Assembly (NCBI GenBank): GCA_019925105.1
Contig: JAHGAU010000008.1
Location: 868,001-932,000, forward strand
Direction: 5' to 3'
From: Niebla homalea
Taxonomy: Eukaryota; Ascomycota; Lecanoromycetes; Lecanorales; Ramalinaceae
Length of the DNA stretch: 64,000 nucleotides
Shown in pieces: positions 55,940 through 64,000 of the stretch. The notes beneath the pieces are model-generated. The model was not told the DNA's origin, did not search any database, and saw nothing but the letters and a program-made list of their open reading frames with translations. Both the position numbers and the translations under genes were made by a program. Every line of letters starts with the position of its first letter. Position 1 is the stretch's first letter.

Positions 55940-58900
55940 TCAGAGTGGCAGGACGCGAGACTCATCGCCAAGGAATTGCTTGCGATACGCTACAATAGAG
56001 GTAGCAATGTCGCTCATGCTAGCCACATTACGCGTCCGAAGGTCAATGATTAGCGTCTTCAGGCCGGTCAAGAACTTGTCTTGCTCTTCCGCACCGGCAC
56101 CGTCAAGCCTGGCCAAGTCACGAAGGATCGAGTCATCGCTGAGATTCATCTTCCCAAAGTGCTGTTTCTGGCAGGACACGTCGTTACACGTCCCGTCAAG
56201 ATCGTACTGACAAATTGGAGTCTCAGCGTCTATTGCATTGCTGTACGTCAATGACCTGAAGCCGGAAGGAACTTTACTTAAGTACTCCGGATGGTATCGG
56301 TAAGATCGGAACTTCTCCAGTGGGCTCTGATAGGGCTCGAAATGCCCTTGCAGCTCATTGGTATCCGTTACCTGTTTCTATGTCTTCATCAGTGACTGTC
56401 ATAGTGGTGCGAAAAGACCTTCTCCCGTACATCTTTACTATTAGCATCAGCTTTGGACGGCGGGAGAATCACTTGCTCTGTAGCAGTTTGTGGCGACCTC
56501 TCATGGAAGTCCATCTCCTCTGCTGACGGTTCTGCAGGCTCGTAGTCTTCATCAGAATCCTCTGAGTTAGTGTTCCCAGGCGTGTCCTCGATCGTCATAT
56601 CCAGGGCATCTCTGGGGTCAGCTTGCACACCCGCCCTGTATTGATTAATGTTAGGAGATGCTCCGCCGTGATATTCTCGAACATCGGCAGCGGAGGAGAG
56701 CATTCGATGGCTGTCAATTGGCGAATGTTGATCTCTTCCAGAGACTTCTGCAGGAGGTCGAGGTGCCGATGCGTAAGGATCGCCTGATAGCTCGTCTGGT
56801 GGCTCGTACACTTCCAAATCCTCTGAAAGACCGCTTTCCTCGCTTCGACGTGTGCTTCCCTCATATGCACCTCCAGTGAGATCTATTGTCGAATGATGTT
56901 CCTGGCTAAAAGTATCAGAGTTGTTCGGCTCTGTTGAACTTCTCTTAATCCTTATCGAGCCCTTTTTACCAAGAGATGATGCGGTCAAAGATTGTACGTG
57001 ATCGGATCGCTCGCTCCCTTGTTCGCTCTGGCTGAAATTTGCATTATCGATGGACTCTTCTATCTCACCTTCGTCAAGGCTACTGCGCGAGATATCCATG
57101 TTATCTCCATCAAGATCACCATCGGAGATCTCATTGTCCTCAGTGACAGTCATTCCGTTTGCTTTGCTGGGCAGAGCAGGTTCCGGATTCTGCTCGGAGG
57201 CCTGTAATACATCAGGTAAAGGCTGGTTCTTTAGACCTGATTCAACGTGACTGTCAGTGGCCTGCACATCTCCCTGTCCATCTTCTTGAGCACCATCGGT
57301 CGTGAGCGAGACATCCCTGTAAGACCCGCTTTGATCACCCTTAGCTGGTCTGCGTTGTAGATGATCCTCGTCTTTCTGCGGACTTGCCCTATCGGCATTC
57401 CAGTCCATCGAGTCAGAGAGACCAGAGAGGCGACTAAGCTCATCCAACAGCATCTGCCTACCATCCACGCCCCTCTTGATATCTGCCTTTATCTCGACTT
57501 CTTGCGCTCTGAGTGATTCAAGTTGTCTTCTCCTTTTTTCAATCTCTTGGTCTAGAATAGGCAGCCCCGATTCGATCTCAAGCCGACGTGTGGCTCGACG
57601 TTGACGGATCTCACTAGGTGGCAGCGATTCTTCAACGCTCAAACGCTCAATGGGGACTTCCGAATCCTGATCATTGCTTTCAAAATTGGGTTGAGTGGGC
57701 TTGCCCGAGTCTAAGACAGGTACAGACGCGCTATGATTGTCCAGATCCGCCTCCCCATCGAGCTCTGTGCGAGCCTCAAGATGCTTAGGACTATTCGGAG
57801 GAATGCCTGGGGAGTCGCGCTGGACAGAGCTGCCGTTTGGAACGGAACGTACTGAGGCATCCAGAGTCTCCATAAGTTCTGTGACAGAATTCTCCTGCAT
57901 TTTCGACTCTTCTGCACTCCGCCCCTTTTCCACGAGGTCCAGCCCTTGGTCCATTGCATGACTGACTGCCTCAACCATGCTTTCATCCACTGTATCGGCA
58001 GGGGTGACTGAAGCAATCCCGCCAGGACTCTGTGTGCGACTTGCAGCTTGTTTGGCCTTTCTAGCCCTTATGTTCGCCTCAAGCTCGGCAATTTTGCGGT
58101 TCATTGATTCAATCTCCATCTCTTTGGTCTTCAGCCCATTCGATTCAACCGCCTTTGGTAAGAAGGAGCCAGATGGTGTTCCCTCGGGAAAGAGTGCAGT
58201 AGGCAACTCGCCTTGAACCGTTGCATTCGTGGGACTAATGCCGTCTTCAGCAGCAGCTTGGCGAAGCGAATTCGTGTGATCTGCAAGTGACTTCCCTGTA
58301 GTATCTGTCTCCCCGACAGGAGCTAAGATCTGGCCGTCATTTGACAGACTCTTCTCATCGTCACTGACGTCGATGACAACATCTTCATCCTCCCGCATCA
58401 AGGATTTCTTTGACCTGTCCGGAGGCGAGTCAAAGAAATCATCAGCTCTTCGCCGCTTTCGGGGGTTCTGAGACTGATGGCCCCTTGAGGAGTCTGACGC
58501 TGGCATCGATGCTTCAGCATTGTTTTCTTGCTTGTCTGATAGTACTGATGAAGCAGCAGTTGTCAATGGCCCTTCCTGGGCCAAAAGAGGGAGCCCCTCT
58601 GAACGTCCGGGGCCTTGTTCGTTAGGTTGAGACTTTGTAGCGGTCTCCGGCATGGAGAAGAGACCAGGAATGTTGAACATGGGGCTCTGTGACACAGGTG
58701 AGAAGTACGACGCCTTTCTAGTAGGGCTTCGAGGATTCGAGATCCGAGGCACTTCAATAGCGTTGGCCGAAGTATCGCCAGGAAGCATGGGCATTCCCTT
58801 GAATATCGAATGTTCGGATTGCTCAGATTGCTTGCGCTCTGGGCTCATAGGCTGGTTCTGCTTGACGAGTGCCTTCTGCTTGAGTGCCGCCATGCGCTGA

Positions 58901-60117
58901 CGGGCAAGGTCAGTCTGAAATTTTCTTGTAGCTTCAAGGTCCTGTGGGTTTCGCTCAGTTGGTCCTGTAGACGACGATTGCTCGGAGTCCTTGTTTGTGC
59001 CATTGCTATCCACCTGCGCAGCTTTCTTTAACAGACGCTGCTCTGTCACCTGTCCCAAATTTTGCTTCAGAGGGATCACATTGCTCGGGCTCGGGCTGGG
59101 TTTGACATTCCTCGCTGCAAGTTTTTGAGCAATGAGCGCTTTACGATCCATTGGTTTCGCCCCATGAGGAACATTAACATTGGTGTCGCTTTTGGCATGT
59201 TCATCGTTGCTGGGCTCGGCTACCCTTTCCATGGTAGAAAGACTTGCATTCTGGCTCTCCATAGCCCCTTCCGCTGTTGTGAGTACTTGCGATGTCGAGC
59301 TTTGTGGAATGTGGTTCGTAGAAATACCAGATTTTGTTTGAGGGGGTTTAGGGCCAGCGCATGCTTCGCTGCCGAATTGGAAGCCCATCTCTCGACCAAG
59401 ACTCTCCAATGCATTCGATTCAGTGACCTCGGCAAGGATGTCTTGAATGCCCAGACCCCAAGCTTCCAACTGTTGAATCAAACGCTTACTCTCTTGCCGT
59501 GAATTCCAGATTTGATATTCATAATTTTTTGCAGGATTGGGAGAGGATTGAGCGTTGTGAGGCCCAGGATGTAAACGATGTGGCTCGCTGACTGTGCTGG
59601 TACTTATCTCTCCATCTTCCAGCTCCTGATCTACGTCTCGGGACGGACTGCCGACAGCACATACCATGTCAGTGTTCTTTAAAGGTCGTTGTCTCGATGT
59701 AGAATCACCAGTCACGGTCTCGTGAGGCTTCGCAGACATGGTATTCAGTGTCGGCTGAGAGGGATGATACATGCCCATCGAAAGGTTGGGTGGGTTTTGG
59801 GGAAGGCTGTTGAAGGTCGACGATACTTGCGCATCATACATCGTCGAGCCGTTGGAATGCACGTGCGATAGAGGATCATTTGACCCCATGAAGGTATTGA
59901 AGCTCCCGTTCTGCCTAGCACGCCCCTGACTCAACTCCATTGGTCTGGGCAGCGCAGGCATTCCCGGCAAGGAAGCTCGAGATGGCATGGAGTTCGAATC
60001 ACCGCTGTGTTGGAGAGTGCGCTGGGGCATATTGGGGAAGCCATAGTCTTCAGAAGCCAAGGGGGCGCCCGACTGATATGAAGGGCCAAATGGGTGTGCT
60101 GGGAAATAGCTTGACAT
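55940..60117 (-). CDS. Large disordered protein with C-terminal ZFC3H1/Red1-type zinc finger
   Basis: Two exons (56431-60117 and 55940-56377) give about 1374 residues. Most of it is low-complexity, rich in Ser, Gln, Glu and Asp, with a basic NPRKRRRADDFFDSPPDRSKK patch and two likely coiled-coil stretches (ESMNRKIAELEANIRARKAK; LEIESGLPILDQEIEKRRRQ). The last 120 residues carry the conserved YQSPLEKFRSYRYHPEYL and the CCCH finger CQYDLDGTCNDVSCQKQHF. This pairing is the putative zinc-finger domain (PF10650) of human ZFC3H1 and fission yeast Red1, scaffolds that send nuclear RNAs to the exosome. The role is inferred from that domain. The intron (56378-56430, donor GTACGG) joins the halves in frame; a shorter alternative donor 12 nt on is possible. 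Start MSSYFPAHPFGPSYQ chosen at 60117. Confidence 0.72.
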
Positions 60118-60697
60118 CTTCAGAACACCGCAAAGAACGACTATTAGGCGAATTCTGGTCGACAACAATTGCAAGCAGTCCTGGTCAACGACCCAGAAGA
60201 GCAGTACTTGCAAACAAAGGAAAGGTCGAATCCGCGAACATGGCTAAGGACGAGCCCCTGGGCCCGGGGGGGCCTTGGCACGACAATGATAATCCAGAGA
60301 TGCACCGCAAATCCAGTGAATGCCTAAAGTGAGCATCCAAAAGCAAGCAAATAGACAATTTTGAACAACTTCACAGAACGAATTTTGAAGGTTGGAATTT
60401 TGAAGGCCCGAGGGCCGAGGCGGGCCCACCTTGCCCGGGAACTCTTTTCAGCGCGCTAGCTTTGTTCGGCAAGCGCAGCCGGAAGATAATCCCTGTCTGT
60501 TTACTTTCTGGAAGCTATTGCAGTATTGCTTCTGGCATTATACACGAATGCAGCAGCGTTCCTCACCAAAGAAAAGTTGCCTTGGAGAGTCCAGGCATTG
60601 GCTTCGATCTGCATGGCTCTTCCTTTACTGCTGAACTCTCCTGACATGCTGATGTTTTATCGATTGTCATAGCAGGCGCAACAGGGGATGAGCAGCG
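60118..60697. promoter_or_regulatory. Divergent promoter region zinc-finger gene / myosin
   Basis: 580 bp between divergent starts. The zinc-finger frame remains open about 100 bp upstream of its chosen ATG. A repeated GAATTTTGAAGG/GGAATTTTGAAGG occurs near 60380-60404. No gene seen. Confidence 0.45.
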
Positions 60698-63600
60698 ATG
60701 TCTGGGTTCGATGGTGGAAGTTCAAGGCTTCGCAGCAATCCTTTTGCGCGGGGCTCTCCCTCGCCCTCACCAGGTCCGCTTGCTGGTGATTCGCGTTCAA
60801 AACCTACATTGCCTACAGCTTCTGGTCAACCCCGGAGTACAGCTTTGCATTCACGCCATCAATCCTTCTCGCCCGCGGCGGCGACCGAGCCCACTCATCT
60901 GCCCTTCATGTCACAGAGACCACGCTCACATTCGAATACTACAAGCCAACAGGTCTCCAACACCTTTGCCCCACAATTCATCAAGTCCGAAGCTCTTGGC
61001 AAGGAGGAGGACGCTAGTCAGGGAATAGAGGGCGAAAATGACTTCTCAGGAAAACGTTATGTGTGGCTCAAGGATCCTGAGACCGCCTTTGTTCGAGGTT
61101 GGGTAGTCGAGAGCCTCGAGGGTGCGCGACTGAGAGTCCAGTGTGACAATGGAGATCAGAGAGTGGTGGAGGCGGACAGTATTGACAAAGTCAATCCAGC
61201 CAAATTTGACAAGGCAAACGACATGGCAGAACTGACACATCTCAATGAGGCTTCCGTCGTTCACAATCTTCATTCGAGATATCAGGCTGATTTAATATAC
61301 ACTTATTCCGGCCTGTTTCTTGTGACCGTCAACCCTTACTGTTCCTTACCTATATACACAAAAGAAATCATGCGGACGTATAAAGGCCAGAGTCGCGAGG
61401 ACACAAAACCACATATATTCGCCATGGCAGATCAGGCCTTTCGGAATCTGGTAGATGAAGGCGAGAATCAAAGCATTCTGGTCACTGGGGAGTCTGGTGC
61501 TGGCAAGACCGAAAACACCAAGAAGGTCATACAGTACTTAGCAGCTGTTGCAAACTCGGGCTCGTCAACCTCTGCGTCTTCAGATCGCCATTCTCCCAAC
61601 CTGTCAGAGCAGATTCTTCGCGCCAATCCCATACTGGAAGCTTTTGGGAACGCTCAAACAGTGCGGAACAACAACTCTTCTCGGTTTGGAAAGTTTATTC
61701 GCATCGAGTTCACACGATCAGGTCAGATTGCAGGAGCCTTCATTGACTGGTATCTCCTAGAGAAATCGCGAGTCGTGAAGATCAGTTCCAATGAAAGGAA
61801 CTATCACATCTTTTATCAAATGATCCGTGGCGCCCCCATCAGGCTGAAGGAAGACCTCCTTATCTCTGGCAAGGATGCGGACGATTTCAATTACACGAAA
61901 TATGGAAATGATGTAATTACGGGCGTGTCGGACAAAGGAGAATGGGATTCTCTTTTGGAAGCCTTCCGAGTCATGGGGTTTTCTGACGCTGATAAGCTCT
62001 GCATCCTGAAAGTTGTCGCAGCGGTACTTCTGCTTGGCAACATCACCGTAGCAAAGGAAAGCACACGGACGGACCAGGCATCACTGACGGCAGATGCCTA
62101 TCCTGAGGCACAGAAAGCGTGTCACCTATTAGGAATTGATGTCGATGCCTTCATTCAGGGGATATTACATCCAAGGGTGAAGGCCGGAAGGGAATGGGTC
62201 GAGAAGGTGCAGACCTCGGACCAAGTACGTTCTTCCCTTGATGCTTTGGCTAAAGGCATCTACGAGCGTGCATTTGGCGATCTTGTCTCCCGTATCAATC
62301 GGCATCTCGACCGCACGAGTATGGGCCTTGATGACTCCCACTTCATTGGGGTACTCGACATCGCAGGTTTCGAGATTTTTGAGGAGAACAACTTCGAGCA
62401 GCTGTGCATCAACTATACAAATGAAAAGCTCCAGCAGTTCTTCAACCATCACATGTTCGTTCTTGAACAGGAGGAATACTCTAGGGAGCAAATCGAGTGG
62501 AAGTTCATCGATTTTGGTAAGGACCTCCAGCCTACCATCGATCTCATTGAACTGCCCAATCCAATCGGGATCTTTTCCTGCCTTGATGAAGATTCGGTCA
62601 TGCCTAAAGCAACAGACAAGACGTTTACCGAGAAGATGCATTTCCTTTGGGATCGAAAGACGAACAAATATCGCCCCTCCCGACTCTCACAGGGATTCGT
62701 ATTGACACATTATGCGGCGGAAGTCGAGTATTCCACCGAGGGTTGGTTGGAAAAGAACAAAGACCCTCTTAATGACAATATCACCCGACTCTTCGCTTCC
62801 TCGACAGACAAGCATACAGCAAAGCTGTTTTCGGACTGCGCAGACTCAGACGAAACGGTGTCTGCTAAGACCCGGGTCAAAAAAGGGCTTTTCAGAACAG
62901 TCGCGCAAAGACACAAGGAGCAGCTGTCAAGTCTCATGACCCAACTTCATTCGACTCACCCTCACTTTGTGCGCTGCATCCTTCCGAACCATAAGAAACG
63001 TCCAAAGCAATTCAATGCCGCTTCGGTCCTTGATCAATTGCGGTGCAACGGTGTTCTTGAAGGTATCAGGATCGCTCGTACCGGATTCCCCAATCGACTA
63101 TCATTCGCCGAGTTTCGACAGCGATACGAAGTGCTTTGCCAAAAATTGCCAAAATCTTATCTTGAGAGTCAGAAGGTAGCACAGCTCATGCTGGACCAAA
63201 TTCATCTGGATCGAGCGGTCTACCGTGTTGGCTTGAGTAAGGTCTTCTTTCGGGCAGGCGTTCTTGCAGACCTTGAAGAGCAACGGGATGCTTTGATCAG
63301 GCGCATAATGTCTGATTTTCAATCTGTTGCTCGAGGATTCACGCAACGAAGGATCGCAAGCAAACGGCTCTACAGGGCAGAAGCCGCGCGGATCATCCAG
63401 CGTAACTTGTCGGTCTACCTAGATTTGCATACGAATCCGTGGTGGGGTCTCTTCGTCAAGATGAAGCCTCTGATCGGAGCTACCCAAACGGCCAAGGAAG
63501 TCAAGAGAAGAGATGACAGAATTCACAGCCTTGAACAGAAGATACAGCAGGAAAACAGTGAGCGCGTACGACTAGAGGAGGAGAGGAGGAGGGCAGACTC

Positions 63601-64000
63601 AGAGGTTCAGCGCATTCAGCAGACGCTCGAAAGTGAACGATCTCTTGCGCTCGATAAGGAGGAAATTTTCGAGAGACTTCGTCAGCGCGAAGCTGAACTT
63701 GCCGAAAAGCTGGCTGGTGCAATCGAAGATCAGGAAAGCCTGGAAGACCGGCTTGACGACATTGTGGACGCGAAACGAAGGGCTGAGAACCAAGCAGATG
63801 ACTGGCGTGTTCAATTGGAGCAAGCAGGTCTGATCATCGAAAGGCTGGAGACTGACAGAAATGATCTACAAAGTCAGGTAGTACGGCTCGATAAGCGTTT
63901 GCTTGAGGTGGAGAAAATTAAGTCCGCGAGAATGTCTGAACAGGAGGGTCTGATACGCGACAAGAAGATGTTAGAGAGCGAACTACATGTGCAGAGAAGG
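60698..64000 (+). CDS. myoB: Class II myosin heavy chain, N-terminal 1101 codons (runs off the edge)
   Basis: An uninterrupted frame from ATG 60698 (MSGFDGGSSRLRSNPF) to the window end, with no intron in 3.3 kb. A Ser/Pro-rich start is followed by the SH3-like subdomain (YVWLKDPETAFVRGWVVE). The motor then shows P-loop GESGAGKT near residue 263, switch I NNNSSRFGKFIRIEF, switch II DIAGFEIFEENNFEQ, the actin-binding/SH1 region LDQLRCNGVLEGIRIARTGF, and the converter YRVGLSKVFFRAGVL. IQ-like sequence (ARIIQRNLSVYLDL) leads into WWGLFVKMKPL and a long heptad coiled coil from about residue 930. WWGLFVKMKPLL and the coiled coil are class II signatures. In fungi this motor constricts the septal actomyosin ring. 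The remaining rod lies outside the window. Confidence 0.93.
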   Translation, partial: MSGFDGGSSRLRSNPFARGSPSPSPGPLAGDSRSKPTLPTASGQPRSTALHSRHQSFSPAAATEPTHLPFMSQRPRSHSNTTSQQVSNTFAPQFIKSEALGKEEDASQGIEGENDFSGKRYVWLKDPETAFVRGWVVESLEGARLRVQCDNGDQRVVEADSIDKVNPAKFDKANDMAELTHLNEASVVHNLHSRYQADLIYTYSGLFLVTVNPYCSLPIYTKEIMRTYKGQSREDTKPHIFAMADQAFRNLVDEGENQSILVTGESGAGKTENTKKVIQYLAAVANSGSSTSASSDRHSPNLSEQILRANPILEAFGNAQTVRNNNSSRFGKFIRIEFTRSGQIAGAFIDWYLLEKSRVVKISSNERNYHIFYQMIRGAPIRLKEDLLISGKDADDFNYTKYGNDVITGVSDKGEWDSLLEAFRVMGFSDADKLCILKVVAAVLLLGNITVAKESTRTDQASLTADAYPEAQKACHLLGIDVDAFIQGILHPRVKAGREWVEKVQTSDQVRSSLDALAKGIYERAFGDLVSRINRHLDRTSMGLDDSHFIGVLDIAGFEIFEENNFEQLCINYTNEKLQQFFNHHMFVLEQEEYSREQIEWKFIDFGKDLQPTIDLIELPNPIGIFSCLDEDSVMPKATDKTFTEKMHFLWDRKTNKYRPSRLSQGFVLTHYAAEVEYSTEGWLEKNKDPLNDNITRLFASSTDKHTAKLFSDCADSDETVSAKTRVKKGLFRTVAQRHKEQLSSLMTQLHSTHPHFVRCILPNHKKRPKQFNAASVLDQLRCNGVLEGIRIARTGFPNRLSFAEFRQRYEVLCQKLPKSYLESQKVAQLMLDQIHLDRAVYRVGLSKVFFRAGVLADLEEQRDALIRRIMSDFQSVARGFTQRRIASKRLYRAEAARIIQRNLSVYLDLHTNPWWGLFVKMKPLIGATQTAKEVKRRDDRIHSLEQKIQQENSERVRLEEERRRADSEVQRIQQTLESERSLALDKEEIFERLRQREAELAEKLAGAIEDQESLEDRLDDIVDAKRRAENQADDWRVQLEQAGLIIERLETDRNDLQSQVVRLDKRLLEVEKIKSARMSEQEGLIRDKKMLESELHVQRR

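Noticed and set aside
1..64000. CRISPR arrays, insertion sequences, retroelements or virus-derived genes
   Set aside because: No direct-repeat/spacer pattern, terminal repeats, transposase, integrase or reverse transcriptase motifs were seen; expected for a conserved fungal chromosomal region.

Overview
The window is nuclear DNA of a filamentous ascomycete (Pezizomycotina). The evidence is the dense gene spacing, introns mostly of 48-100 nt with GT...AG ends and CTAAC/CTGAC-like branch sites, and fungal-type gene content (ergosterol squalene epoxidase, Rom2 Rho1-GEF, V-ATPase c', OCH1-family mannosyltransferase, fungal CysA). The class (Dothideomycetes, Eurotiomycetes or Lecanoromycetes) cannot be settled by eye. 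I found no rRNA, tRNA, CRISPR array, transposon or virus-like gene. All exon coordinates were derived by hand from reading frames, splice consensus and family alignment from memory.

Layout. 1-251 is the 5' end of squalene epoxidase (minus). It is followed by a DUF300/TMEM184 membrane protein, a Ser/Thr-rich repeat protein and a very divergent actin-like gene (6.6-7.8 kb). rom2 (8.5-12.4 kb, minus) faces away from vma11 (13.2-14.0 kb). After a 2 kb gene-free stretch come pkaC2, an Acinus-like SAP/RRM protein, and a berberine-bridge-type oxidase with a large composite microsatellite in an intron. Next are a Ppn2-like phosphatase, a mitochondrial-type TcdA-like t6A dehydratase, a DUF4336 protein and a small acidic protein. 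Two Nudix hydrolases of different subfamilies are divergently paired at 31.1-33.5 kb. vps34 and nse4 are also divergent, from one 394-bp promoter region.

Further right are an OCH1-like GT32, serine O-acyltransferase CysA, a DUF427 protein, a MARVEL-like protein, and an AT-hook-like protein. Then comes a convergent pair for leucine breakdown, mccA (methylcrotonyl-CoA carboxylase alpha) and ivdA (isovaleryl-CoA dehydrogenase), with no mccB between them. The window ends with a multi-pass membrane protein, a large protein with a ZFC3H1/Red1-type zinc finger, and the 5' 3.3 kb of a class II myosin running off the right edge.

Most of the window is conserved housekeeping sequence. The least ordinary items are the divergent actin paralogue, the stop-free in-frame microsatellite intron, the very small exons in vma11 and the DUF427 gene, the Nudix pair, the split leucine pair, and apparent frame breaks at the 5' ends of two genes. 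I did not find a convincing new multi-gene system.
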